Source of the DNA: Paenibacillus sp. FSL R5-0623
Lineage (GTDB): Bacteria; Bacillota; Bacilli; Paenibacillales; Paenibacillaceae
DNA length: 64,000 nucleotides
Direction: 5' to 3'
Assembly (NCBI RefSeq): GCF_037974265.1
Contig: NZ_CP150233.1
Span: forward strand, 4,836,001 to 4,900,000
The notes under the pieces are model-generated. The model saw nothing but the letters and a program-made list of their open reading frames with translations. It had not been told where the DNA came from and ran no database searches. Numbering within the stretch: position 1 is the stretch's first letter; every line of letters begins with the position of its first letter. Of the stretch, positions 25,313 to 33,668 are shown piece after piece. Made by a program: the position numbers and the translations under genes.

Positions 25313-25812
25313 AGGTGCCCACCTCCAAATCCCAAAAAGGCGTAAACGATCCCTACGAGAAATGCTGCCACGACACCAAACACGATAACGGAACCAGCAA
25401 GTTTAAACATGTTGGCCCCTACACCGAGCACCAGTCCTTCAGCACGATGTTCCAGTGCAGCAGAACACATGGAATTGGCAAAGCCGGTAACCGGCACAGC
25501 AGTTCCTGCTCCTGCCCATTGAGCCATTTTATCGTAAACCCCGAGGCACGTTAGAATAACCGATATGAGAATCATGACCGCCACCGTAGGACTGGAAGCT
25601 TCCTTCGATGTCATGTCGAAACCGGCCATAAAAGCCTCTTGAATGGCCTGTCCAATCAAACAGACGGTACCCCCAACCAGAAATGCTTTGAGGCAATTTT
25701 TCAGGATTGGACGAGGCGGCTCATGTTTTTTTGCGACTTTTTTGTACTCCTTTTCATCCATGGACAGGGACGATGATTTTTTTTCGCTTCCGGATGCAGA
25801 TTGAGCTGGCAA
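25309..25812 (-). CDS. spoVAC: Stage V sporulation protein AC (SpoVAC)
   Basis: A 167-residue membrane protein, the mechanosensitive DPA channel subunit in the spore inner membrane. It starts with TTG at 25812, preceded by GAGGAGG. A charged N-terminal region precedes helices from about residue 40 (CLKAFLVGGTVCLIGQAIQE), and GAGTAVPVTGFANSMCSAAL is the shared SpoVAC/AE motif. Upstream there is an exact sigma-G-like TGAATA (25884-25879) but only a poor -10, so the promoter is uncertain. Confidence 0.95.
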   Translation of the reverse strand: MPAQSASGSEKKSSSLSMDEKEYKKVAKKHEPPRPILKNCLKAFLVGGTVCLIGQAIQEAFMAGFDMTSKEASSPTVAVMILISVILTCLGVYDKMAQWAGAGTAVPVTGFANSMCSAALEHRAEGLVLGVGANMFKLAGSVIVFGVVAAFLVGIVYAFLGFGGGHL

Positions 25813-26002
25813 GATACAAGACCTCCTCTATGTGAAATGGTTCAAAGCTACGGCTGAATGCCAATGTGTGTAATCCTATATTCATTGTTTGTTAATAATC
25901 GGAAGGTTATGTATCCGGCGACAGACAGCATATGTTTCCAACAAGATCATGTTGTGGAAGCAGGATGCGAATACGCCGGTTCTGAGGACTTTTAGATACG
26001 TT

Positions 26003-26086
26003 CTATAAATAAAGAAGAACAATCACGAGCAAGATAAAAAGAACGATAAACAGTACTTTTTCCGTGCCCTCTTCTGGAGGCTTCAT
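26003..26086 (-). CDS. 27-residue single-pass membrane microprotein, probably sporulation-linked
   Basis: An open frame too short for usual gene finders: ATG at 26086, stop TAG at 26005-26003. AAGGAG lies 11 bases before the ATG. The peptide is MKPPEEGTEKV followed by an unbroken hydrophobic helix LFIVLFILLVIVLLYL. The layout of a short polar head and a helix of Leu/Ile/Val resembles the small YjcZ-like sporulation membrane peptides of Bacilli, though the Gly/Tyr-rich head of that family is missing. It lies upstream of spoVAC in the same direction, with a sigma-G-like promoter. Its function is unknown. Confidence 0.55.
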   Translation of the reverse strand: MKPPEEGTEKVLFIVLFILLVIVLLYL

Positions 26087-26143
26087 TGTATATTTAGCTC
26101 CTTCCTGTAAACAGACAAACAAATATTGAATAAAAAGAACATC

Positions 26144-26173
26144 AAAAATGATGACATCTTCTCCGTATATTCA
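26144..26173 (-). promoter_or_regulatory. Possible sigma-G/sigma-F promoter of the microprotein gene
   Basis: -35 TGAATA (26173-26168), 17-base spacer, -10 CATTTTT (26150-26144) against the forespore consensus CATnnTA. One mismatch in the -10. It begins about 57 bases upstream of the microprotein start codon. Confidence 0.35.
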
Positions 26174-26391
26174 TATTCATTGAAGTGTCATCAGGACTAC
26201 GACTAAAGCGGATAGAATCATGAAACTTGGACACGGTAAGCGCCCAAAACATGCCTTAAATACGTGACATAAACATGGACAATCACTTGCGCAAGGTTCA
26301 TACTGTAATGTGACCAGTGGTTAAATAACAACAGGCGGGTAGCCGTTCTACTGTGACCTGAAATACATACCAACAGAGGAGTTGTTGACAC

Positions 26392-27465
26392 ATGAATGAA
26401 AAAACGATGGATATGTTTCGTACGTTGACGGAATTTCCTTCCGCATCCGGTTTTGAACGTGAGCTTCGCGGCTGGATGAAAGGTAAGCTTTCCGCTTATA
26501 CCGATGAGTTCGTCCAGGATCGCCTGGGGAGTCTATTTGGAGTATTACGCGGGGAGGAATCCGGTCCCAAAGTTATGGTAGCCGGACACTTTGACGAAGT
26601 AGGTTTCATGACTACGGGCATTACGGAAACAGGCATGATCAAATTCCGCCCACTGGGTGGATGGTGGAGTCAGGCTGTACTGTCTCAACGATTGGAAATC
26701 ATCACACCTGATCGTCGGATTACCGGAGTGGTAGGTTCTACACCTACACACTTGCTGGATGAGTCGCAGCGGAACAAACCTGTGGATCTGAACACCATGT
26801 ATCTCGACATTGGGGCTGACAACCGTGCGGAAGCAGAATCTTGGGGCATTCACCCAGGTATGCAGATTGTACCGATCTGTGAATTCACACCTATGGCCAA
26901 TCCTAAGAAAATTATGGCTAAAGCGTGGGATAATCGTTACGGCGTAGGACTTGCACTTGAACTGGTTGAAGCGCTTCACAAGGAAAAACTGCCTAACACA
27001 CTCTATGCTGGTGCAACGGTTCAGGAAGAACTGGGGCTTCGCGGTGCACGTACGGCGGCCAACTTGATTCAGCCTGATATCTTCTTTGCACTTGACTGTA
27101 GCGCGGCGAATGATATGACAGGTGACAAACAGTCCTTTGGACATATCGGAGAAGGCGCATTGCTTCGTATTTTTGACCCGGGTATGTTCACCCATCGCGG
27201 AATGGTGGAATATGTTCAAGATACGGCTTCATCCAATCAGATCAAAATGCAGTATTTCATCTCACCAGGTGGTACCGATGCAGGTCAAGTTCACCTGAGT
27301 GGCATTGGTGTACCATCAACAGTTATTGGTATCTGCGCACGTTATATCCATACCTCATCTTCCATCATTCATACGGATGACTACGATGCGGCCAAAGAAC
27401 TGATCGTGAAACTGGTTAAAGGTCTGGATCGGACAACGATGACTACCATTATTAATAACGCGTAG
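26392..27465 (+). CDS. M42 family metallo-aminopeptidase/glucanase-type peptidase
   Basis: A 357-residue co-catalytic zinc peptidase of family M42, cytosolic. Visible zinc and catalytic residues are H in VAGHFDEVGFM, D in KAWDNRYGVG, EE in VQEELGLRGA, D in FALDCSAANDM and H in RYIHTSSSIIH. The fragment SPGGTDAGQVHLSGIG is also typical. GAGGAG lies 10 bases before the ATG. It is a single-gene unit with its own terminator, and similar to YsdC/YtoP-type Bacillus proteins. The exact peptide substrate is not predictable. Confidence 0.9.
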   Translation: MNEKTMDMFRTLTEFPSASGFERELRGWMKGKLSAYTDEFVQDRLGSLFGVLRGEESGPKVMVAGHFDEVGFMTTGITETGMIKFRPLGGWWSQAVLSQRLEIITPDRRITGVVGSTPTHLLDESQRNKPVDLNTMYLDIGADNRAEAESWGIHPGMQIVPICEFTPMANPKKIMAKAWDNRYGVGLALELVEALHKEKLPNTLYAGATVQEELGLRGARTAANLIQPDIFFALDCSAANDMTGDKQSFGHIGEGALLRIFDPGMFTHRGMVEYVQDTASSNQIKMQYFISPGGTDAGQVHLSGIGVPSTVIGICARYIHTSSSIIHTDDYDAAKELIVKLVKGLDRTTMTTIINNA

Positions 27466-27501
27466 TTCGGTTAAACGGAAAATCCTTAAATATGATGTAC
27501 C

Positions 27502-27541
27502 TGAAAGAGATGTCCCGTCAGACCGGGATGTCTCTTTTTTG
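27502..27541 (+). terminator. Terminator of the M42 peptidase gene
   Basis: AGAGA-TG-TCCCG pairs with CGGGA-TG-TCTCT (inner mismatched pair), followed by six T. It lies 36 bases after the stop codon. Confidence 0.85.
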
Positions 27542-27647
27542 GGTTTAATCAACTAGATTAATAGGTCGAACATTATGGAGAATGCACACATAAGATATAC
27601 GATAATGGAAGATCAATAACCAAACACCAACCAGTGGGGGACCTGTT

Positions 27648-27971
27648 ATGGCAGTGGGAAGGAACGGAAAATCAAATAAAGGTTCTAACAAAAAACCAAA
27701 CGCTGCTAATACCCTCCTTAATGGAAGCCTCAAGGGGAAAAATCTCGAACTGATTGTAGCAGCGCTATTGGTGAGCGGAAAGTTAAGAGTGGATGCAGTT
27801 ACGTTGTTTCGTGAGGCTACATTGGTAGTAGAATTGGTTGGTCAATATAAAACTCTTCAAAAGGTCACACCCTCCAATTCAGACAAACTGGTACAATTCC
27901 TGGATGAAACTGGCGGCGATATGACGCTTAATGATGTTATACAGGCATTTCAACAGAGAATCAATTCTTAA
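27648..27971 (+). CDS. Conserved hypothetical small protein
   Basis: A 107-residue soluble protein. The first 25 residues are Lys/Asn/Gly-rich and look disordered. The rest is helical and Leu/Val-rich (GKNLELIVAALLVSGKLRVD, then FREATLVVELVGQYKTLQKV), without a recognised domain. GGGGGA precedes the ATG. A 39-residue membrane peptide gene follows after 24 bases and may share the transcript. No family was recognised; both may be sporulation genes given the nearby spoVA locus, but nothing shows this directly. Confidence 0.7.
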   Translation: MAVGRNGKSNKGSNKKPNAANTLLNGSLKGKNLELIVAALLVSGKLRVDAVTLFREATLVVELVGQYKTLQKVTPSNSDKLVQFLDETGGDMTLNDVIQAFQQRINS

Positions 27972-27995
27972 TGGCCAAGAAATGAGGTGGATGTC

Positions 27996-28115
27996 ATGTC
28001 CGAGTTTGACGGAATCGGATTTGCCGAACTGTTAATTGTGATTATTCTTATTGTTTTATTTGTATTTGGCTCCTCAGATATTGAAACTTTATCCAGCACT
28101 CCAACAGCGACTTGA
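27996..28115 (+). CDS. 39-residue membrane microprotein, TatA-like or YjcZ-like
   Basis: ATG at 27996 with GAGGTGG eight bases upstream and TGA at 28113-28115. The peptide begins MSEFDGIGFAELLIVIILIV and continues LFVFGSSDIETLSS to a Thr-rich end. One hydrophobic helix is followed by Phe-Gly, the pattern at the end of the TatA/TatE membrane helix (ELL...FG). The conserved PKKL and the amphipathic helix are absent. It also resembles the short sporulation membrane peptides. Function unknown. Confidence 0.5.
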   Translation: MSEFDGIGFAELLIVIILIVLFVFGSSDIETLSSTPTAT

Positions 28116-28160
28116 TCCCATAACCCTCTTCTCATGGCTACAGGTAAAATAACAAAAGAG

Positions 28161-28195
28161 AAATACCAGTCCTTATGTAGGTAGGACTGGTATTT
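28161..28195. terminator. Bidirectional terminator between convergent genes
   Basis: A perfect 13-bp stem AAATACCAGTCCT / AGGACTGGTATTT with a 9-base loop. It lies between the plus-strand microprotein gene and the minus-strand YdjM-like gene. The minus-strand side is followed by CTCTTTTG. Confidence 0.75.
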
Positions 28196-28200
28196 GGTCA

Positions 28201-28908
28201 TTACAGAAATAGCGGTGAGAATGCAATCCAGGCCAAAATAAGAGTAAGCACAATGCAGACATTCTCTACAACGGCCCCACGCTTGGTCCCTGTACTCATC
28301 AGATTCACCCGTATGCGCCACTTGAGCGGAGGTAACGGACGAATACCCCGATTGGTTAGTGAATCGGCCAACAGATGCATCGCATATGCCGTGCCTCCCG
28401 CTACCCAGATCTCTGGTCCCTGCTGCTGGGTCGTGCTGTACAACAAGCCCGCCCATATTGCGGTTCCGTACAGGGTATGTGTCAGTCCCCTATGAGTCAG
28501 TGTGGTGCAGAGCATTAACAAACTGCCTGCAATCAAGTTCCACGGTGCAAACGCGTGGCCATAAAAGACCAGCCCGAGTCCAATCGCAAACATCAACACT
28601 TTGCGAAGCGAACGCGAAGGCAGGAATGACACAAGCGCAATGAGGATCGCAAGCAACAGGTTCCATGGTTTGGCATGAACATAGAAGTACACAAATACAG
28701 CTGTGGGCAATAGAATCGTCTGTAACAGCCTGATCAGACTGTTAGGCAAGGCTCTGGATACCAGCAGCGAATTCGGCTCATCAATGTCAGGCAATAACGA
28801 ACCAATCAGAGCAACCGTAACTGCCGGCGCTGTCACCGGCATACCGGCCAACTGCAGAACAGAAAGTGACACGCCTGTCCCGATAATAAGGTGGGATCTT
28901 CCCATCAT
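28201..28908 (-). CDS. YdjM-like membrane-bound metal-dependent hydrolase (DUF457)
   Basis: A 235-residue integral membrane protein. Start at ATG 28908 (MMGRSHLIIGTG) is supported by AAAGGA upstream and by the family, whose members begin with a His near the N-terminus. Conserved residues are GRSHLIIG, SLLPDIDEPNS, CTTLTHRGLTHTL and AMHLLADSLTNRGIRPLPP. About six helices. E. coli YdjM is LexA-controlled; the biochemical activity of the family is unproven. Confidence 0.85.
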   Translation of the reverse strand: MMGRSHLIIGTGVSLSVLQLAGMPVTAPAVTVALIGSLLPDIDEPNSLLVSRALPNSLIRLLQTILLPTAVFVYFYVHAKPWNLLLAILIALVSFLPSRSLRKVLMFAIGLGLVFYGHAFAPWNLIAGSLLMLCTTLTHRGLTHTLYGTAIWAGLLYSTTQQQGPEIWVAGGTAYAMHLLADSLTNRGIRPLPPLKWRIRVNLMSTGTKRGAVVENVCIVLTLILAWIAFSPLFL

Positions 28909-29030
28909 GATGCAAAAACGTCCTTTCGAAGAAATCGGGAACAATACGGCCCATTTCCGATTTTACAACGAAAACAAAATAAGAACAATAGTTCGCATTT
29001 CTTATTTGTATGAAAATAAATATCACTTTC

Positions 29031-29046
29031 TGTGATGGGGCTCACA
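29031..29046 (+). promoter_or_regulatory. FNR/CRP-type operator 1 upstream of nirB
   Basis: TGTGATGGGGCTCACA is a perfect TGTGA-N6-TCACA palindrome, the Bacillus Fnr consensus. Its centre (29038.5) lies 47 bases upstream of the second box centre. It is also correctly spaced for a weak -10 (TATCTT, 29068-29073). Confidence 0.7.
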
Positions 29047-29077
29047 CTATTATATTTATGACTCTTTTATCTTTATT

Positions 29078-29120
29078 AGTGAATTAAATCACATAAACTG
29101 TCGTCAACACCTTGTATAAT
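29078..29120 (+). promoter_or_regulatory. FNR operator 2 with class II promoter of nirBDC
   Basis: AGTGAATTAAATCACA (29078-29093) matches TGTGA-N6-TCACA at 9 of 10 fixed positions. Its centre, 29085.5, lies 29.5 bases before the first base of a perfect -10 TATAAT (29115-29120), exactly the -41.5 spacing of class II FNR/CRP activation. No sigma-A -35 hexamer is evident, as expected for an activator-dependent promoter. Predicted start is near 29127. Confidence 0.7.
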
Positions 29121-29183
29121 TTCAAATATAAACCACTAAAATTGTTGGTAATGTACAGCGTCTAACCAAGGAGGCATACACAT

Positions 29184-31613
29184 ATGAACGGAAAAAAAGA
29201 GAAACTCGTTATCATAGGTAACGGAATGGCAGGAATCAGTACCGTAGAACAAATTTTGAAATTAACTACGCGATTTGATATTACTGTTTTTGGTACAGAG
29301 CCCTACCCTAACTACAACCGCATTATGTTGTCCTATGTATTGGAAGGAAGCAAAACACTGGATGACATCGTACTGAATGATCTCCACTGGTATCAGGATT
29401 ATGGTATTACCCTCCATACAGGAACAACCGTAACCCGAATTGATTCGGATACCCATGAGGTTGTGACGGAGGATGGAACTCGCTTCCCTTATGACAAAAT
29501 CATCATTGCGACAGGCTCTAACTCCTTTATTCTCCCAGTACCTGGACATGACAAAGAAGGTGTTGTCGGTTTCCGCGATATCGCTGATTGCAATGTCATG
29601 CTGGAAGCTGCTAAGCAGTATAAACGAGCGGCTGTTATCGGAGGCGGACTGCTAGGCCTTGAAGCTGCCAAAGGGTTGGTACAACTAGGCATGGAAGTTA
29701 CCGTAGTACACTTGATGCAGGATCTGATGGAGCGTCAGCTTGATCCGCAAGCTTCAGCCATGTTGAAGGCTGAACTCGAACGTCAGGGTATCCGGTTCAA
29801 GATGGGTGCGCAGACTTCCGAACTGCTGGGCGGCGAACGGGTTGAAGGGATACGTTTTGCAGATGATACGGTTCTGAATGTTGATTTTGTGGTCATGGCT
29901 GTAGGCATTAAACCCAATACGGCTGTAGCCCGCGAAAGCGGTATGGAAGTCAACCGGGGTATTGTCGTGGATGACTATATGCAGACTTCCCTTGAGAATG
30001 TCTATTCGGTTGGGGAATGTACAGAGCACCGAGGGGTATGTTACGGCCTCGTTGCCCCATTGTTCGAGCAAGGTATGATTCTGGCGAAACATATCTGCGG
30101 GGTTGAAACGGCTCCTTATGAAGGTTCTGTTGTATCTACAAAATTGAAAATTTCGGGTGTAGACGTCTTTTCAACCGGTGAATTCATCGACAGTCCGGAG
30201 CACACCGTCATTTCGCACAAAGATGACTGGAAACGGACTTACAAAAAAATTCTGCTCCGTGATAATAAAATGGTCGGCGCCGTGCTCTTCGGTGACATTA
30301 CGGATTCTGCCGAATTGCAGAAGCTGATTAAACAACAGACCGAAATGACCGAAGAATTGTATGGTTCACTCATGGGTACAGGCTGCGGTGGTCATAAGAA
30401 AACAACCTCTGTTGAAACGATGCCCGAGGACGAGATCGTCTGTGGATGTAACGGGGTAACCAAAGGAACCATTGTTGATGTCATTACAAACCAGGGCCTT
30501 ACTACTGTAGATGAAATCAAAGCCTGTACCGGTGCAACCCGCTCTTGCGGTGGATGTAAACCGGTTGTGGAACAGATTCTGCAATATGTTCTTGGAGACA
30601 GTTTCAGCAGTGGAGCCAAACAGGGCATCTGCGGATGTACTTCCATGGGTCGAGATGAAATCGTAGCCGAGATTCGTGAAAAAGGATTACAAACGACCAA
30701 AGAGGTCATGAATGTACTGGGTTGGAGTCAGCCAGAAGGTTGTTCCAAATGTCGTCCGGCGATCAACTATTACCTTGGCATGATTGCACCAGATACACAC
30801 GAAGATGAAAAAGAATCCCGTTTTGTTAATGAACGTATGAACGCGAATATTCAAAAGGATGGAACGTATACGGTTGTACCTCGGATGTATGGCGGGGTGA
30901 CTACACCAGCCGACCTCAAACGAATCGCTGACGTATCAGTCAAATATGATGTGAAAGCAGTCAAAGTGACTGGGGGTCAGCGTCTCGACTTGATTGGTGT
31001 TAAAAAAGAAGATTTGACCAAAGTCTGGGCTGAACTGGATATGCCTTCAGGTTATGCTTACGCCAAATCGCTGCGTACGGTCAAAACATGTGTCGGCTCC
31101 CAATTCTGCCGATTCGGCACACAGGATTCCATGGCCATGGGCGCTCGCATCGAACGTAAATTCGAACGTCTGGATCTGCCAGCCAAGTTTAAATATGCTG
31201 TCAACGGTTGTCCGCGGAACTGTGCAGAGGCATGTACCAAAGATATCGGTATCGTTGGTAACGACGGAGGTTGGGAAATCTTCATCGGTGGTAACGGTGG
31301 TATTAAAGCAAGACTGGCTGATTCCCTATGTAAAGTGAAAACGGATGAAGAGTTGATTGAACTGTGTGGAGCCATCATGCAATATTACCGCGAGACAGGT
31401 AACTATCTGGAACGGACGTCCGAGTGGGTGGAACGCATGGGCCTGGAGCATATTCGTTCGGTGGTTGTGGATAACCTTGAGGAACGTAAAGCGTTGATGC
31501 AGCGGATTGAATTTGCACTTGAGCATGTTGAAGAACCTTGGCAAAAAGCAATTCGCAATGAAGAAGGCCAAAGCAAAATGTTCCATGGTATCGAAGTATC
31601 GGCTCGTCCATAA
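29184..31613 (+). CDS. nirB: NAD(P)H-dependent nitrite reductase, large subunit
   Basis: Reduces nitrite to ammonium in the cytoplasm. 809 residues. FAD-binding GNGMAGISTVEQI at the N-terminus and the NAD-binding GGGLLGLEAAKGL near 155 are followed by GECTEHRGVCYGLVAP. Two BFD-type [2Fe-2S] modules follow (CGCNG...CGGCKP near 420-460 and CGCTS...CSKCRP near 485-535). The siroheme/[4Fe-4S] half contains TCVGSQFCRFG and NGCPRNCAEACTKDIG. AAGGAGG precedes the ATG. FNR boxes upstream suggest anaerobic nitrite detoxification or ammonification rather than purely assimilatory use. Confidence 0.95.
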   Translation: MNGKKEKLVIIGNGMAGISTVEQILKLTTRFDITVFGTEPYPNYNRIMLSYVLEGSKTLDDIVLNDLHWYQDYGITLHTGTTVTRIDSDTHEVVTEDGTRFPYDKIIIATGSNSFILPVPGHDKEGVVGFRDIADCNVMLEAAKQYKRAAVIGGGLLGLEAAKGLVQLGMEVTVVHLMQDLMERQLDPQASAMLKAELERQGIRFKMGAQTSELLGGERVEGIRFADDTVLNVDFVVMAVGIKPNTAVARESGMEVNRGIVVDDYMQTSLENVYSVGECTEHRGVCYGLVAPLFEQGMILAKHICGVETAPYEGSVVSTKLKISGVDVFSTGEFIDSPEHTVISHKDDWKRTYKKILLRDNKMVGAVLFGDITDSAELQKLIKQQTEMTEELYGSLMGTGCGGHKKTTSVETMPEDEIVCGCNGVTKGTIVDVITNQGLTTVDEIKACTGATRSCGGCKPVVEQILQYVLGDSFSSGAKQGICGCTSMGRDEIVAEIREKGLQTTKEVMNVLGWSQPEGCSKCRPAINYYLGMIAPDTHEDEKESRFVNERMNANIQKDGTYTVVPRMYGGVTTPADLKRIADVSVKYDVKAVKVTGGQRLDLIGVKKEDLTKVWAELDMPSGYAYAKSLRTVKTCVGSQFCRFGTQDSMAMGARIERKFERLDLPAKFKYAVNGCPRNCAEACTKDIGIVGNDGGWEIFIGGNGGIKARLADSLCKVKTDEELIELCGAIMQYYRETGNYLERTSEWVERMGLEHIRSVVVDNLEERKALMQRIEFALEHVEEPWQKAIRNEEGQSKMFHGIEVSARP

Positions 31614-31671
31614 GTAAGTTCGCAAGATTAATATTGCCGGAATGTTAAATATAGATAAGGAGTGGTTTAAG

Positions 31672-31998
31672 ATGACGACCAAACAATCAGGCACCTACTT
31701 CCCTGCCGGAGTAGTTGAAGAATTCCTGCCACGAATCGGAAGAGTAGTTGAAATTAAGGATCAACAGCTTGCTGTCTTTCGTGCATCGGATGGAACCATC
31801 TTCGCTGCGGATAATCACAATCCCCACCCTAAGGGTGGGCCGCTGGCTGAAGGCATCGTGTCCGGGCATTATCTGTACGATCCACTGTATGATTGGAAAA
31901 TCGACCTGACTACCGGTCTTGTGCAAGCACCGGACAACGGTCAGGTACAGATGTATCCGGTGAAGGTAGAGAACGGCCAGGTTTGGATTGAAATATAG
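31672..31998 (+). CDS. nirD: Nitrite reductase small subunit (Rieske-fold)
   Basis: A 108-residue partner of NirB. The start at ATG 31672 has AAGGAG nine bases upstream; the frame is open from 31642 but without support. It has the Rieske fold, yet the Cys/His ligands are missing (NHNPHPKGGPLAEGIVSG, then YDPLYDWKIDL), which is normal for NirD/NasE. It lies 58 bases after nirB. Confidence 0.92.
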   Translation: MTTKQSGTYFPAGVVEEFLPRIGRVVEIKDQQLAVFRASDGTIFAADNHNPHPKGGPLAEGIVSGHYLYDPLYDWKIDLTTGLVQAPDNGQVQMYPVKVENGQVWIEI

Positions 31999-32047
31999 CT
32001 CCATTGAAACGTTCAAAGATTGATGCAAAATAATGGGGGAAACCGTG

Positions 32048-32830
32048 ATGTATACACCAAGTGTTGAGGGAATTATTGAAGCTGCGGTTAAAAAACGGGA
32101 TCAAATGAACGCAAGCCTGCCACGTTATATGGTCGCTGCCTTGATGGCTGGTGCCTATGTAGGACTTGGCATCGTTCTGATCTTCAGTATCGGTGCTCCG
32201 CTCCTTGCGGCGCAGTCACCACTGCAAACCATGTTGATGGGCATGTCCTTCGGACTCGCGCTCACGCTGGTCATTTTTGCCGGATCAGAACTTTTCACAG
32301 GTAACAATATGTTCTTTACCATGAGTACGCTGGCTGGCCGAACCACAGTGAACGAAACGTTGAAGAACTGGGGGCTCGTCTTTGTTGGTAACCTGCTCGG
32401 CGCAATTCTATTAAGTCTACTTATAGTCGGTAGCGGCCTGTTTAAAACGGCCACACCGGAACATCTGCTGTTTGTCGTCTCTGCCAAAAAGATGGCGGCG
32501 CCTGTATCTGAGTTGTTCTTCCGAGGAATTCTCTGTAACTGGCTCGTCTGTCTGGCGATCTGGATGGCCGCTCGCTCCAAAGAAGATATCGCCAAACTTG
32601 TTCTTATCTGGTGGTGTCTGTACGCATTTATCGCAAGTGGTTATGAGCACAGTGTTGCCAATATGACTTTACTGTCTTTATCCTGGTTGCTGCCAAACCA
32701 CCCGGATACAATCACGATGGCAGGCTGGTTCCACAACATGATTCCGGTAACGCTTGGTAATATTATCGGCGGTGCCCTCTTTGTCGGCATGGCATACTGG
32801 TATACTTCTCCGGTACGAAAAAAGGCATAA
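32048..32830 (+). CDS. nirC: NirC-type formate/nitrite transporter
   Basis: A 260-residue FNT family channel that moves nitrite or formate across the cytoplasmic membrane. ATG at 32048 has GGGGGA upstream; an earlier in-frame ATG at 32033 sits on that Shine-Dalgarno. Six helices are visible. Family features are GAYVGLGIVLIFSIGAPL, GSELFTGNNMFF, NWLVCLAIWMA and a SGYEHSVANMTLL segment near the pore. Third gene of the nirBDC operon; it supplies nitrite to NirBD. Confidence 0.92.
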   Translation: MYTPSVEGIIEAAVKKRDQMNASLPRYMVAALMAGAYVGLGIVLIFSIGAPLLAAQSPLQTMLMGMSFGLALTLVIFAGSELFTGNNMFFTMSTLAGRTTVNETLKNWGLVFVGNLLGAILLSLLIVGSGLFKTATPEHLLFVVSAKKMAAPVSELFFRGILCNWLVCLAIWMAARSKEDIAKLVLIWWCLYAFIASGYEHSVANMTLLSLSWLLPNHPDTITMAGWFHNMIPVTLGNIIGGALFVGMAYWYTSPVRKKA

Positions 32831-32883
32831 TAGTTGATCTATTGCACTTATCTACGTTAGGCAGCATAACATTTGCACAGATG

Positions 32884-32935
32884 AAGCCACGATGGATGAC
32901 GAACTCACGTTCAGTCACCCATCGTGGCTTTCTGG
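32884..32935 (+). terminator. Terminator of the nirBDC operon
   Basis: AAGCCACGATGG pairs with CCATCGTGGCTT across a 23-base inner segment with further TGAC/GTCA pairing. Followed by TCTGGCTTCATTTT, a weak T tail. It lies 53 bases after nirC. Confidence 0.65.
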
Positions 32936-33038
32936 CTTCATTTTACATTCAATGTATACATCGTTAATCCGTGGTTAATATAACTGAAGTATAGTCAGTG
33001 TATACGCCCACCTAACTTGTAAAGGATGATCTCTTCTT

Positions 33039-33668
33039 ATGGGAATTCATACGTACTTCAGATCACTGAATGATCTTGAACGCATTATTCGGACCCCTGG
33101 CAAATTCAAGTTCGAAGAACATTGTGTATCCGCCCATTCCTGGAAAGTGGTTCAGTACGCCAAAACGTTGGCCGATATTGAAGAACAGCAAGGCGTAAGC
33201 ATTGATTGGAAAAAGTTATACGAGATTACCAGCAGTCATGATTATGGCGAAATCTTCATAGGTGATATCAAGACCCCGGTCAAACATTATTCACTGGAGC
33301 TGCGTTCGATGCTGCAAAAGGTGGAAGAAGGCATGGTTGAACATTTTATTAATGAAAATATTCCTGAAGAGTTCCAGCCTATTTTCCGCAGACAGCTGCG
33401 TGAGGGCAAAGACCAATCGGTTGAAGGACTGATTCTCGAAGTCGCAGACAAGATGGATCAAGTATATGAAGCCTTTGCTGAGCTCCAACGTGGCAATACG
33501 GAGAAAGAATTTATCGTTATGTACCGTTATGCCTTGGTCAAAATCAAAAATATCGACCTCCACTGTGTACAGTATTTCCTGGAACAGATTCTCCCCGACA
33601 TGATCGAAGAGGGTATCCGCTCCCCGTTTGATATTCGCAAAATAACCGAAGAAGCTCTGGCCCAGTGA
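33039..33668 (+). CDS. HD-domain 5'-deoxynucleotidase (YfbR-like)
   Basis: A 209-residue HD hydrolase. Metal ligands are H in CVSAHSWKVVQYAK, HD in SSHDYGEIFIGDIKTPVKH and D in EVADKMDQVYEAF. This pattern fits the YfbR group, which removes phosphate from deoxyribonucleoside monophosphates. AAGGA precedes the ATG. Single gene; its stop codon directly abuts the stop of the convergent response regulator. Confidence 0.82.
   Translation: MGIHTYFRSLNDLERIIRTPGKFKFEEHCVSAHSWKVVQYAKTLADIEEQQGVSIDWKKLYEITSSHDYGEIFIGDIKTPVKHYSLELRSMLQKVEEGMVEHFINENIPEEFQPIFRRQLREGKDQSVEGLILEVADKMDQVYEAFAELQRGNTEKEFIVMYRYALVKIKNIDLHCVQYFLEQILPDMIEEGIRSPFDIRKITEEALAQ

Noticed and set aside
25854..25884. Sigma-G promoter for spoVAC
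   Set aside because: TGAATA is exact but the best -10 at 18 bases is CATTCAG, two mismatches in the fixed positions. Mentioned only in the gene entry.
26545..27219. 224-codon minus-strand frame opposite the M42 peptidase
   Set aside because: The plus-strand gene has all catalytic residues and its own signals; the antisense frame has none.
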